This document shows, piece after piece, positions 34,041-43,206 of a DNA stretch of 64,000 nt. The position numbers and the translations under genes were made by a program. The stretch is from the NCBI GenBank assembly GCA_026393535.1, contig JAPKZY010000106.1:62001-126000 (forward strand), read 5' to 3'. Below the pieces are notes generated by a model. The model worked only from the letters and a program-made list of their open reading frames with translations. It did no database searches and was not told the origin of the DNA. Position 1 is the stretch's first letter; the number at the start of each line of letters is the position of its first letter. The DNA comes from Actinomycetota bacterium (lineage in GTDB: Bacteria > Actinomycetota > Acidimicrobiia > Acidimicrobiales > Ilumatobacteraceae).

Positions 34041-36015
34041 CGATTCGCTCTCGCAATTCCTGTTCAGTACGGGCTGGAAGCAGACACTCATGATTACGGC
34101 ACACGTACGCCAACCCGGTTTCACGACCTGTCCACAACGGCGAATCAACGGGTTCTCCCCATACGGTGACTGCGTTCGCAAGCCACTGCGAACGAGCTGT
34201 AGTGAGGAGTGCCGGGTTGTCTCCCGGAATCACAATTTCCATTGCGCCTTCTTGAGCAAATAGGGAAGCAGAGATTGCGTTGCAAAAACCTGTTGCAGCA
34301 GATGGCGCGACCCGGGCTAGCAGGACCAGAATCTGGTGGGCGTGCGTTGCCAATTTCGAATCACCCGTAATAGCAGCTAAGCGAAGAAATGCGTACGCCG
34401 CGACTGAGTTGGCTGAGGGAGTCGCATTGTCCATCAAGTCTTTCTGACGAACAATTAGTTGTTCAGAAGATGATGCAACAGTGAATAAACCGCCGTGTTC
34501 TAGATCCCAGTATTCATTGATTAACTGATGTGCGGTTTCAGTAGCAATCTGTAGCCACGTGTGAGTTGCTGTGAGTTCGTACATACGAGTCATTGCATCA
34601 ACAACATGTGCCAAGTCATGGGCCAATGCACTGTGTTGTGAATGCGGTTGAGCGTCTTCTTGCCAACTTCGTGACCACACGCCATCAGCACTGCGTAGTT
34701 CTGAAACAAGGAATTGGGCATTCCTCTCGGCGATAGGAATCAAATCGAGTTGGTTGAATGCTGAAATTGATTCACACAATGACGACAGCATCATTGCGTT
34801 CCATTCGGTCAAGACTTTGTTATCAAGTCCAGGACGTGGTCGAGTTGCACGGTGATGGAAGAGACGATGTCGCGCAGATTCGATTTCCGATGAGCGTTGT
34901 AGTGAGCCACGTTGAGGAATGCGATGTGGAATCGAACGACCTTCAAAATTTCCGGGTTCGGAAATGTTCCACCACTCAAGAGCGGCATCGGCATCCTTGC
35001 CAAGAACTGTTGTGACTTCATGAGGGGTCCACGTGTAAAAAGCTCCTTCTTCGGAATGTCCGTGTTGGTCAAGAGAGTCGGCATCTTCTGCGCTGTAGAA
35101 ACCCCCGTCAGGGTGGCACATTTCGTTAATGACATACCCCATGATCTCTTCTGCTGTTTGGCGGTGGCGGTCATGATGTCCGATGAGCCAAGCATGCGTG
35201 TATGCACGGAGAAGGAGGGCCTGGTCGTACAGCATTTTTTCGAAGTGAGGAACTAACCACTTCTCATCAACGCTGTATCGCGAGAATCCTCCACCGATGT
35301 GGTCGTACATGCCGCCAGCGGCCATTGCATCAAGAGAAGTAGTGACCATTTCGAGAAGTTGGTCATCGTGTGACCGCTGGTACAACCGCATTGCAAGATC
35401 AAGTGCAAACGTAGAAGGAAATTTCGGTGCCGTACCGAAACCACCCCAGCGTGAGTCAAAACTTTGGGTCATGGCCTGAAGTGCTGTGTTGGCGAGTTCA
35501 TGTGCATCGAACTCGGCAACAGGGGTAATGCGCGCTGTCCTGCCAACAGCTTCAACAAGTGCATCAACGTTTTGCTGTAAGTCCTCACGTTTGTTACGCC
35601 ATGCATCGTCAACTGCTTGCATCAACTTCACAAACGAGTCTCGTGGGTAATACGTGCCGCCATAGAAAGGTTCGCCAGTTGGTGTGCAGAACACGGTCAT
35701 GGGCCAGCCGCCTCTGCCTGTCATTGCTTGTACTGCGTCCATGTAAATAGCATCTACATCGGGTCGTTCTTCTCGGTCGACTTTGATGTTTACGAAGAGT
35801 TGATTCATGACTGACGCAGTTGCGTCATCTTCGAAGGATTCGTGAGCCATCACATGGCACCAGTGGCATGCCGAGTATCCAATCGATAACAGAATCGGTT
35901 TACCCGTGCGTGATGCTTCAGCGAACGCTTCGTCACCCCACTGGAACCAGTCGACTGGGTTATCTCGGTGTTGTCGCAGGTATGGCGACGACGCCTCGGA
36001 CAGTTTGTTTGTCAC
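34018..36015 (-). CDS. yyaL: YyaL/DUF255 thioredoxin-domain protein
   Basis: 665 residues. The N-terminal thioredoxin-like DUF255 domain (1 to about 165) has [39 protein letters not shown] with the CxxC, and [24 protein letters not shown]. The rest is an (alpha/alpha)6-barrel glucosidase-like region. The family (spermatogenesis-associated protein 20 in animals) has no settled reaction. GTG start in a GTGA overlap with fabI, so it is translated with that gene. Convergent with the nitroreductase gene, sharing 23 bases. Confidence 0.93.
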   Translation of the reverse strand: MTNKLSEASSPYLRQHRDNPVDWFQWGDEAFAEASRTGKPILLSIGYSACHWCHVMAHESFEDDATASVMNQLFVNIKVDREERPDVDAIYMDAVQAMTGRGGWPMTVFCTPTGEPFYGGTYYPRDSFVKLMQAVDDAWRNKREDLQQNVDALVEAVGRTARITPVAEFDAHELANTALQAMTQSFDSRWGGFGTAPKFPSTFALDLAMRLYQRSHDDQLLEMVTTSLDAMAAGGMYDHIGGGFSRYSVDEKWLVPHFEKMLYDQALLLRAYTHAWLIGHHDRHRQTAEEIMGYVINEMCHPDGGFYSAEDADSLDQHGHSEEGAFYTWTPHEVTTVLGKDADAALEWWNISEPGNFEGRSIPHRIPQRGSLQRSSEIESARHRLFHHRATRPRPGLDNKVLTEWNAMMLSSLCESISAFNQLDLIPIAERNAQFLVSELRSADGVWSRSWQEDAQPHSQHSALAHDLAHVVDAMTRMYELTATHTWLQIATETAHQLINEYWDLEHGGLFTVASSSEQLIVRQKDLMDNATPSANSVAAYAFLRLAAITGDSKLATHAHQILVLLARVAPSAATGFCNAISASLFAQEGAMEIVIPGDNPALLTTARSQWLANAVTVWGEPVDSPLWTGRETGLAYVCRNHECLLPARTEQELRERIATSSSGE

Positions 36016-36779
36016 GCGCCCATGGCGTGAAAGCCGCCATCAACGTGAATGACTTCGCCAGTTGTTGCAGGAAACCAGTCAGACATAAGAGCAAGCACTG
36101 TCTTTGCGACAGGAATGGGGTCAGAGACATCCCAGCCAAGGGGAGCGCGGTCATCCCAAATGTCTTCGAACTTCTTGAAACCTGGAATTGACTTTGCCGC
36201 CATTGTCTTGATGGGGCCTGCTGCAACCAAGTTGCAACGAATGCCTCGCGGCCCGAGTTCTTTCGCCAAATAGCGACTGGTTGATTCAAACGCTGACTTT
36301 GCAACTCCCATCCAGTTGTAAGCGGGCCACGCAACGGTGTTGTCGAAGTCAAGTCCGACGATGGATCCGCCAGAAGACATCAACGGAAGAAATGCATCAA
36401 CAAGTGTCTTTAATGAATAGGCAGAAATTTGCATAGCGATTGCTACGTCACTCCATTGCGCTGCCAAAAAGTCGTCACCAAGGCACACCTCGGGGGCAAA
36501 GCCAATTGCATGTAGCACTCCATCGACGTGTCCTAATGATGCGCGCACTTGTTCACGAACAGATTCGACGTGTTCTGGCACTGTGACATCAAACTCAAAG
36601 ACATCAACGGGAGAATCAAGCCTACGTGCAGATCGCTGCGTCAGTGAGAGCGCGCGTCCGGCGCCTGTGAGCACAACTTGAGCGCCTTCTCGTTGGGCTA
36701 ATTGCGCCACACTGAATGCCAAAGAGGCATCAGTCAAGACACCCGTCACAACAATTTTTTTGCCCTCAAGAAGTCCCAT
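36012..36779 (-). CDS. fabI: Enoyl-ACP reductase (InhA/FabI type)
   Basis: NADH-dependent SDR that completes each fatty acid elongation cycle. 255 residues. InhA-like features: [19 protein letters not shown] for the nucleotide, [13 protein letters not shown], and [13 protein letters not shown] with the catalytic Tyr and Lys, followed by [17 protein letters not shown]. The sequence is closer in feel to mycobacterial InhA than to proteobacterial FabI. Leaderless-type promoter (TACGGT-N7-ATG). No other fatty acid synthase gene is adjacent. Confidence 0.95.
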   Translation of the reverse strand: MGLLEGKKIVVTGVLTDASLAFSVAQLAQREGAQVVLTGAGRALSLTQRSARRLDSPVDVFEFDVTVPEHVESVREQVRASLGHVDGVLHAIGFAPEVCLGDDFLAAQWSDVAIAMQISAYSLKTLVDAFLPLMSSGGSIVGLDFDNTVAWPAYNWMGVAKSAFESTSRYLAKELGPRGIRCNLVAAGPIKTMAAKSIPGFKKFEDIWDDRAPLGWDVSDPIPVAKTVLALMSDWFPATTGEVIHVDGGFHAMGA

Positions 36780-36786
36780 GCTTATG

Positions 36787-36792
36787 ACCGTA
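36787..36792 (-). promoter_or_regulatory. -10 element TACGGT of fabI, leaderless
   Basis: On the minus strand TACGGT is seven bases before the fabI ATG (36779). No matching element was found for the divergent npdG gene in the 47-base gap. Confidence 0.45.
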
Positions 36793-36826
36793 GTTCGCTA
36801 GGGGTCTATGTGTAAGGCTCTACGGA

Positions 36827-37504
36827 ATGCGTATTGGAATATTGGGCGGTACCGGACCCGCTGGAAGTGCCCTCGGGGCGCGCCTTGCTTCGGTTGGATA
36901 TGACGTCGTTATCGGATCTCGGTCCAAAGAGCGTGCCTCGGAAGTCTGTGATGCGCTGAAAGCCAAGTGGCCAAATCTGGATCTCGGCTTGAATGGCGGC
37001 GACAATGATGATGCGTCCGCATGTGATGTCGTGGTTCTCGCCACGCCATGGGATTCGGCTGCAACGACGGCTCGTGATCACATTGATTTGTTGCGTGGCA
37101 AAGTAATCGTGAGTATGGCGAATGCGCTCGTGCGAGTGGGGCATGAATTTCAGCCACTCTTGCCACCTCGTGGCAGTGTTGCTGCTCATGTACAAGCCGC
37201 AGTACCTGAATGCCGGGTTGTGGCCGCTTTTCACCATCTGCCTGCAACGGAACTGGGACATCTCGGAGACCCAATTGATTCCGATGTGCTGATTTGTTCT
37301 GACAGCGCAGACGCACGAACAATTGTGATGGACATCACAGCGCGTATCCCGGGATGCCGTCCGCTCGATGCCGGCGAATTATCGAATGCAACCGCAATCG
37401 AAGCATTTACGGCTGTTCTTTTGCAATTGAATGTTCGCTACAAGACACGAGTTGCACCAAAACTGACGGGTATCACGAAAGATCCTCGAGCGAAGGCTCA
37501 ATAA
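36827..37504 (+). CDS. npdG: F420H2:NADP+ oxidoreductase
   Basis: 225 residues; exchanges hydride between coenzyme F420 and NADP. Rossmann start RIGILGGTGPAGSALGARLA with the NADP-phosphate region VIGSRSKERA, then VVVLATPWDSA and AAFHHLPATELGHL, the family hallmark for the F420 side. This shows the host uses F420. The start is the family-typical MRIGILGG. Followed two bases later by mshC, with which it is probably co-transcribed. Confidence 0.93.
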   Translation: MRIGILGGTGPAGSALGARLASVGYDVVIGSRSKERASEVCDALKAKWPNLDLGLNGGDNDDASACDVVVLATPWDSAATTARDHIDLLRGKVIVSMANALVRVGHEFQPLLPPRGSVAAHVQAAVPECRVVAAFHHLPATELGHLGDPIDSDVLICSDSADARTIVMDITARIPGCRPLDAGELSNATAIEAFTAVLLQLNVRYKTRVAPKLTGITKDPRAKAQ

Positions 37505-37506
37505 AT

Positions 37507-38652
37507 ATGTCAATGCGTTTGTACGACACTGCGCGGCGTGACATCGTGCCGTTTACTCCAAACGAGATGGTTCTGATGTATACCTGCGGTATTACCCCGT
37601 ATGACGCGACTCATTTGGGTCATGCATCAACTTTTCTTTTCTACGACATTTTACAACGGCGTCTGATTGACCTTGGGCACACTGTTCGATGCGTGCGCAA
37701 CGTCACTGATGTTGATGATCCGCTGTTTGCGAAAGCGAGAGAACTCGGTGTTCATTATCTAGATCTAGCTGCAGGCGAAGAGGCGCGTTTTAATCGCGAC
37801 ATGGAAGCACTCGAGATGTTGCCTGCGTACAGCACACCGCGCGCTTCGTCGGCCATTACTGATATTCGCAAATTCATTGGGCTTGTTCTCGAGCGTGGTT
37901 TTGCCTATGCTGTAGGCGGATCTGTGTATTTCGATGTCACGAAAGTTCCAACCTTCGGAGAAGTGTCGCATTACAGCCACGAACAGATGCTTGAATTCGC
38001 CCGTCAACGCGGCGGCAATGTGGATGATCCTCAGAAACGAATCCCACTCGACTTTGTGTTGTGGCACCCATCGGCAGATGATGAACCTGCTTGGGATGCA
38101 ACGTGGGGCGCAGGTCGACCTGGTTGGCATATCGAATGCTCAGCACTTGCATTGCGCGACCTCGGCACCACTATTGATTTGCATGGCGGCGGAAGCGACC
38201 TGATATTTCCCCATCATGAATGTGAACGAGCACAGTCTGAAGCTGCGACGGGCGAAACATTTGTGAAGCATTGGATGCACGTAGCAATGGTTTTTAAAGA
38301 TGGCGAGAAAATGTCAAAGAGTCTCGGCAACTTGGTTTTTGTTGATCAGTTGCGAACGTTGTGGGATCCTCGTTCAATTCGCATCGCCATTATTGAGCAC
38401 CACTACCGCAAGGAATGGGAATGGGATGAAAGCCTGATGCCCCGTAGTTCAGCGCGACTGACACAGTGGGTTGCTTCGGTCGGAGGAACTCAATCTGATC
38501 TTTTGGATTCGGTAAGAGCGTGTCTTGATAGTGACCTTGATACACCAGGTGCACTTGCCCTGATCGATGCCGCCGCCGCTAACGGTGCCGACGTCAGTAC
38601 CTCAGCGGCTCTCTTGGGAGTCGAATTGCTCACCCCTGTCGGGCCTCGCTAA
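37507..38652 (+). CDS. mshC: Cysteine:glucosaminyl-inositol ligase MshC (mycothiol synthesis)
   Basis: ATP-dependent ligase joining Cys to GlcN-inositol in mycothiol synthesis; a CysS paralogue. 381 residues. MshC-type N-terminus MSMRLYDTARR then MYTCGITPYDATHLGHAST (CysS has a different TVYD-like form), NVTDVDDPLFAKA, zinc residues in GWHIECSA and HHE, SDLIFPHHECERAQSEA and KMSKSLGNL. It lacks the C-terminal anticodon domain of CysS. ATG 37507 is chosen because upstream codons run through npdG. Possible alternative: a short CysS; motifs favour MshC. Confidence 0.88.
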   Translation: MSMRLYDTARRDIVPFTPNEMVLMYTCGITPYDATHLGHASTFLFYDILQRRLIDLGHTVRCVRNVTDVDDPLFAKARELGVHYLDLAAGEEARFNRDMEALEMLPAYSTPRASSAITDIRKFIGLVLERGFAYAVGGSVYFDVTKVPTFGEVSHYSHEQMLEFARQRGGNVDDPQKRIPLDFVLWHPSADDEPAWDATWGAGRPGWHIECSALALRDLGTTIDLHGGGSDLIFPHHECERAQSEAATGETFVKHWMHVAMVFKDGEKMSKSLGNLVFVDQLRTLWDPRSIRIAIIEHHYRKEWEWDESLMPRSSARLTQWVASVGGTQSDLLDSVRACLDSDLDTPGALALIDAAAANGADVSTSAALLGVELLTPVGPR

Positions 38653-38706
38653 TAATTGCTTTCGCCCGTCGTGCGGTTTCGAAATCACGAGTATTATGTG
38701 CCAAGC

Positions 38707-39456
38707 ATGGCAACACATTCGGACTCACAGTCATCAGTTGATGATCTGGTAATGCCTACATCCAGCCGAGCCCAACCGCGAGCGCGAGCACTTCTGCGGC
38801 CACTCACCACAAAGTTGTGGAAGTTTCATTTTGAAGGCTTTGAAAATCTTCCCGAGTCTGGACCAGCCATTTTGTGTCCGAACCACATCAGCTTTCTTGA
38901 CTCGGTTTTCACCATGGTGCATGCAGGCCGTCAAATCAGCTTTGTCGGCAAGGCTGAATACATGGATTCCTGGAAGACAAAATATTTGTTTCCTGCCCTT
39001 GGCATGATTCCGATCGATCGTTCGGGAGGATCAAAAAGTGAAGGGGCCCTCTTGGCAGCTGAGGCAGTATTGCGGCGTGGGGAACTTTTTGGCATTTTCC
39101 CCGAAGGAACGCGCAGCAGAGATGGCATGTTGTACAAAGGTCATACCGGAGCAGCACGTCTTGCCATGAAAGTTGGCTGCCCAATTCTGCCTGTCGGGAT
39201 TATTGGTACTCGAGAGATCCAACCACCTGACACTCTGATGCCGCGTTTAGGGCGTGAATGCACAATCAAAATCGGCGCACCTATTGAAGTGTCCCGCTAT
39301 CGCGACAGAGCAGACGACCACATGGTGCTGCGAGAAATCACTGATGAGCTGATGTTCGAGATCCAAGCTCTGACAGGGCAGGAATATCGCAATGTCTATG
39401 CCACCAAACGTGCAGAGAGCATCCCCACGGAGCAGGCCGTGTTGAATCACAGCTAA
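38707..39456 (+). CDS. plsC: 1-acylglycerol-3-phosphate acyltransferase
   Basis: 249-residue PlsC-type acyltransferase for phosphatidic acid synthesis. Catalytic NHISFLD (HxxxxD, about residue 60), substrate motif FPEGTRSRDG, GMIPIDRSGG and ILPVGIIGT. Peripheral membrane protein. ATG 38707 gives an N-terminal tail of about 25 disordered residues; TATTAT (38692-38697) nine bases upstream may be its -10. The gene precedes thrS and the inositol lipid operon, consistent with phospholipid supply. Confidence 0.92.
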   Translation: MATHSDSQSSVDDLVMPTSSRAQPRARALLRPLTTKLWKFHFEGFENLPESGPAILCPNHISFLDSVFTMVHAGRQISFVGKAEYMDSWKTKYLFPALGMIPIDRSGGSKSEGALLAAEAVLRRGELFGIFPEGTRSRDGMLYKGHTGAARLAMKVGCPILPVGIIGTREIQPPDTLMPRLGRECTIKIGAPIEVSRYRDRADDHMVLREITDELMFEIQALTGQEYRNVYATKRAESIPTEQAVLNHS

Positions 39457-39501
39457 ATAGACCCGAGCCGACACTCTCGCCAGCCGTAGAATGGTCGTCT
39501 C

Positions 39502-41487
39502 ATGTCAGAGATTTCAGTACTTCTTCCCGATGGCTCCTCGCGTGCATTGCCCGCAGGCTCATCGATCGCCGATTTAGCGGCCTCTATCGGCTCTCGGCTT
39601 GCTAAGGCTGCTGTGGCCGGAACAGTCAATGGCGCTGAAGTTGACTTGACGGTCCCGTTGTTTGACGGAGCCACGGTGTCGATTATCACGGCTGACTCTG
39701 ATGCTGGTCGTCACGTACTGCGCCACTCCACTGCACATGTGCTGGCACAAGCAGTTGTGCAGTTGTTTGACGGAGCTCACTTCACAATTGGTCCTGCAAT
39801 TGAAGACGGCTTTTATTACGACTTTGCATTGCCAAATAACAAGACATTTTCTGATGATGATTTGGCGGCTATCGAAAAGCGCATGCGCGAGATTATGAAG
39901 GCAAATCAGCCGTTCACGCGTTCTGAGGTTTCAGTAAAAGAGGCTTTGGCCGTATTTGCTACTCAACCGTACAAATGCGAAATTATTGAACGCGTAACAT
40001 CGGGTGCCGCTGATGGTAGCGATGTTGCTGAAGTCGGAAGTTCTGACTCGGTCAGTCTGTATCGCAACTCTGATTCGTTCGTTGACTTGTGTCGCGGACC
40101 TCACGTACCTTCAACATCGCGCCTTGGGCATTTCAGTCTCATGAAAGTTGCTGGCGCATATTGGCGTGGAAATGAAAAGGGCCCGATGTTGCAACGCATC
40201 TATGGCACCGCTTGGGAATCTGACACAGCACTGAAAGAGCACTTGCATCGACTTGAAGAAGCAACGAAGCGTGACCATCGCCGTCTTGCAAACGAACTCG
40301 ACCTTCTGTCTTTTCCTACCGAACTCGGTGGCGGTCTTGCAGTGTGGCATCCAAAGGGTGCAATCGTTCGCAAATTAATGGAGGACTACAGCCGTCAACG
40401 CCACCAAGATGGCGACTACCAATTTGTGTACACACCACATCTTGCGAACGCGAATCTGTTCGCGAAGTCAGGACACCTTGATTTCTATGCCGACGGTATG
40501 TATCCGCCAATGGAGATGGATAACGGCACGTACTACATGAAGCCAATGAACTGTCCGATGCACTGTCTCATTTTTGACAGTCGTCAGCGCAGTTACCGTG
40601 AACTTCCATTGCGTTTATTCGAATTAGGAAATGTGTATCGCTATGAGCGTGCCGGAACTCTTCATGGACTTCTTCGTATCCGCGGTTTCACTCAAGACGA
40701 CAGCCATATTTATTGCACCGAAGAGCAGATGGCAGATGAGATTTCGTCCTTGCTTGACTTCATCATGTCTGTGTTACGCCGATTCGGGTTTAACGACTTT
40801 GAATTCAATTTGTCTACTCGTAATCCTGAAAAATCAGTCGGTTCTGATGAAATCTGGGAGAAAGCCACAGAGGCACTGCGCGAAGCGCTTGATCGCCATG
40901 GTGTTGAATACAAGATCAAGGAAGGCGATGCCGCTTTTTATGGCCCGAAGATTGACATCGATGTTCGTGATGCCATTGGGCGTAAGTGGCAACTCAGTAC
41001 AATCCAATGCGATTTCAACTTGCCAGAACGATTTGAATTGGAATATATCGGTTCTGACGGTGCACGCCATCGTCCCATCATGTTGCATCGCGCATTGTTC
41101 GGATCAATTGAACGATTCTTCGGAGTATTAATTGAGCACTATGCCGGGGCGTTCCCGAGCTGGCTTTCACCAGAACAAGTGCGAGTGCTTCCGGTTGCAC
41201 TGGCTCATGATGAGTATGCACAATCCGTTGTAAAGCAATTGAAGAAAGCCGGATTCCGAGTTGATATTGATCATGCAGATGAGCAACTGGGTAAGCGCAT
41301 TCGAAACGCAAAGACCAGCAAAGTGCCGTATGTCTTAGTGGTTGGTGATGATGACATTGCTCATCAATCAGTGGGTGTCAATCCACGCGGTGGGGAAGTA
41401 GAGCGTGACGTTTCGGTTGCAGACTTCATTACTCGTCTTGCGGCAGAGGTCGCAGAAGGCCAATTGGGCGACATTGATGTCTCTTGA
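39502..41487 (+). CDS. thrS: Threonyl-tRNA synthetase
   Basis: Class II synthetase with TGS, editing, catalytic and anticodon domains in order. 661 residues. TGS: EISVLLPDGSSRALPAGSSI; editing site HSTAHVLAQAV and FVDLCRGPHVPST; catalytic MKPMNCPMHCL, RYERAGTLHGLLRIRGFTQDD (motif 2) and HRALFGSIERF. TAGAAT (39487-39492) nine bases before the ATG may be its -10. Placement just before HIT-pgsA-patA matches mycobacteria. Confidence 0.97.
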   Translation: MSEISVLLPDGSSRALPAGSSIADLAASIGSRLAKAAVAGTVNGAEVDLTVPLFDGATVSIITADSDAGRHVLRHSTAHVLAQAVVQLFDGAHFTIGPAIEDGFYYDFALPNNKTFSDDDLAAIEKRMREIMKANQPFTRSEVSVKEALAVFATQPYKCEIIERVTSGAADGSDVAEVGSSDSVSLYRNSDSFVDLCRGPHVPSTSRLGHFSLMKVAGAYWRGNEKGPMLQRIYGTAWESDTALKEHLHRLEEATKRDHRRLANELDLLSFPTELGGGLAVWHPKGAIVRKLMEDYSRQRHQDGDYQFVYTPHLANANLFAKSGHLDFYADGMYPPMEMDNGTYYMKPMNCPMHCLIFDSRQRSYRELPLRLFELGNVYRYERAGTLHGLLRIRGFTQDDSHIYCTEEQMADEISSLLDFIMSVLRRFGFNDFEFNLSTRNPEKSVGSDEIWEKATEALREALDRHGVEYKIKEGDAAFYGPKIDIDVRDAIGRKWQLSTIQCDFNLPERFELEYIGSDGARHRPIMLHRALFGSIERFFGVLIEHYAGAFPSWLSPEQVRVLPVALAHDEYAQSVVKQLKKAGFRVDIDHADEQLGKRIRNAKTSKVPYVLVVGDDDIAHQSVGVNPRGGEVERDVSVADFITRLAAEVAEGQLGDIDVS

Positions 41488-41989
41488 GCAACTCTGGAAC
41501 GGGTGGAGAGCCGAATACATCGGTACCGCCAATATGAATTCAGTGGACCCTGCGAAGTCGGTATTCACGTCAATACTTAATTCGGGGTTGTCTGACGAGG
41601 AGACTTTTGTTATCCATCGTTCAGTTACATGTTTCGCTATTCTGAATTCATACCCGTATGCATCTGGTCATTTATTGGTATTGCCATATCGAGAAGTGGC
41701 CAATCTTGAAGAACTCACCCCTGAAGAATCGGTTGATTTATGGTCGCTCGTTACTGACGCCACGCTGGCCTTGCGGGCGTCTCATTCTCCCGATGCGCTC
41801 AATGTGGGTATTAACTTGGGTGCAGCTGCTGGTGGAAGCATTTCGCAGCATTTACATGTTCATATTGTTCCCCGTTGGAACGGTGATTCGAACTTTATGA
41901 CTTCAGTAGCGTCAACCCGTACCATTCCAGAACCACTTCCCCTCACCGCATCGAAAATTCGTAATGCATGGCCGAAAGCAACACAATGA
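41477..41989 (+). CDS. HIT-domain protein (Ap4A phosphorylase type)
   Basis: 170-residue histidine-triad protein. Catalytic motif QHLHVHIVPRW (HxHxH) near residue 134, and NSYPYASGHLLVLPYREV. The mycobacterial counterpart in the same place is an Ap4A phosphorylase/HIT hydrolase; that activity here is inferred. Starts inside the last 11 bases of thrS and overlaps the next gene by ATGA, so translation is coupled along the operon. Confidence 0.93.
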   Translation: MSLEQLWNGWRAEYIGTANMNSVDPAKSVFTSILNSGLSDEETFVIHRSVTCFAILNSYPYASGHLLVLPYREVANLEELTPEESVDLWSLVTDATLALRASHSPDALNVGINLGAAAGGSISQHLHVHIVPRWNGDSNFMTSVASTRTIPEPLPLTASKIRNAWPKATQ

Positions 41990-42492
41990 CCGACGAACTA
42001 CGCGACCAGCTTCCTGATGATCTGAATGCTGTCGATCATGTGGGCGCCTATGATTTCCCCGACAACAGTCGACGCCGTATTCCCGGAGTCATGTATGCAA
42101 TATTGGCGGTGCTATGCGTTGTTGTGTGGTCCATTGCCGATAGCAATAACTCGGCGATTATCAACAAGGGTTTGTTATTCGCCGCAGTTCTTTTAGCCGT
42201 GATGTCCATCGTCACAATTTCGAGCGGCTGGCGAATGACAATGAATGAGTCAGAGGCTCTCGTGGTTGCTACTCGTACTGCGGGTTTTGCGGTCGGACAT
42301 GCATCGGCACAGCAGGTGTGGCGTGGGATTCGCAGTAAGCCAACGTGGAGAATTTTTTGTTACAGCACTGAAGATCCGCCTTTGCAGCAGGCTTTGGTGC
42401 TTATTGATGCTGTTGACGGCCATGTCGTCGAATGCTTGGTGGAAAAGAACCCCGAGGCAGAGATGCCATCTGCGGATACTGAAGGGCGATAG
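41986..42492 (+). CDS. Two-helix membrane protein between HIT and pgsA genes, unknown function
   Basis: 168 residues: acidic N-terminal 30 residues, two membrane helices (about 34-51 and 62-79), then a soluble part of about 85 residues with alternating strands (EALVVATRTAGFAVGHASA, QALVLIDAVDGHVVECLVE) that looks like a small beta domain of the PH-like kind (guess). Start ATG 41986 overlaps the HIT stop. Position inside the inositol-lipid operon suggests an envelope-lipid role; not recognised otherwise. Confidence 0.75.
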   Translation: MTDELRDQLPDDLNAVDHVGAYDFPDNSRRRIPGVMYAILAVLCVVVWSIADSNNSAIINKGLLFAAVLLAVMSIVTISSGWRMTMNESEALVVATRTAGFAVGHASAQQVWRGIRSKPTWRIFCYSTEDPPLQQALVLIDAVDGHVVECLVEKNPEAEMPSADTEGR

Positions 42493-42495
42493 CGT
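42490..42495 (+). promoter_or_regulatory. -10 element TAGCGT of pgsA, overlapping a stop codon
   Basis: The first three bases are the TAG stop of the preceding gene. The hexamer ends six bases before the pgsA ATG (42502), so an internal leaderless promoter is predicted. Confidence 0.45.
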
Positions 42496-42501
42496 CGCTC
42501 T

Positions 42502-43206
42502 ATGTTTGACGGGCGTTTTCGCGCACCAATAGAGAAGGCCGTGCGCCCGGTTGGTCAATTACTGAGAAAGACAGGCATGTCGCCTGATCACCTCACCATT
42601 CTTGGAATTGTTTTCGCTGTTATTGCTGCATTCGCTATCGGGACTGGCGCTCTACGCGGTGGACTTATTCTCGTTATCTTGGCCGCAGTGCCAGACATGC
42701 TCGATGGTGCATTGGCGAAAGCGTCAGGAACCTCAAGTCAACGGGGAGCTTTTTTTGACTCTGTGGTTGACAGAGTTACGGACTCGGTTCTCTTTGGTGG
42801 CGTTGCGTGGTATTTCGCATCAGAAAAAGACCCTCATCTTGCACTGCTGCCGATGGCGATCATGGGCGTGTCATCGCTCATCTCATACGAACGAGCTAAG
42901 GCCGAGTCATTGGGGTTGTACGCCAAGGGCGGATTAATGGAACGCGCTGAACGCATTGTTGTTCTCTGTCTCGGTTTGTTGTTTGATTCTTTGCTCGTGC
43001 CGATCATGTGGATCATGTTGGTTCTTACTGTGATTACCGCCATTCAGAGGTTCGTTCAGGTGTGGCGTCAAGCAGAAGTGTCATCGACTACTCAGAAGAA
43101 ACGTGATGTTCGACAGGGACGACGCATGACGCGAGTTAGTGCTCGCACCTCACGTCGTCAATTGTCCGTCGAATCACGCCAACGTCGTCGCGCCCGTAAT
43201 GGCTAG
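42502..43206 (+). CDS. pgsA: Phosphatidylinositol (phosphate) synthase, CDP-alcohol phosphotransferase family
   Basis: 234-residue membrane enzyme joining CDP-diacylglycerol to an inositol-type alcohol. Signature PDMLDGALAKASG...FFDSVVDRVTD, i.e. DxxDGxxAxx(8)GxxxDxxxD, with D in each place. Five or six membrane helices and a very basic tail (about 205-234). Neighbours patA, pimA and HIT match the mycobacterial phosphatidylinositol mannoside operon, so inositol specificity is inferred from context. Stop overlaps patA by eight bases. Confidence 0.9.
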   Translation: MFDGRFRAPIEKAVRPVGQLLRKTGMSPDHLTILGIVFAVIAAFAIGTGALRGGLILVILAAVPDMLDGALAKASGTSSQRGAFFDSVVDRVTDSVLFGGVAWYFASEKDPHLALLPMAIMGVSSLISYERAKAESLGLYAKGGLMERAERIVVLCLGLLFDSLLVPIMWIMLVLTVITAIQRFVQVWRQAEVSSTTQKKRDVRQGRRMTRVSARTSRRQLSVESRQRRRARNG

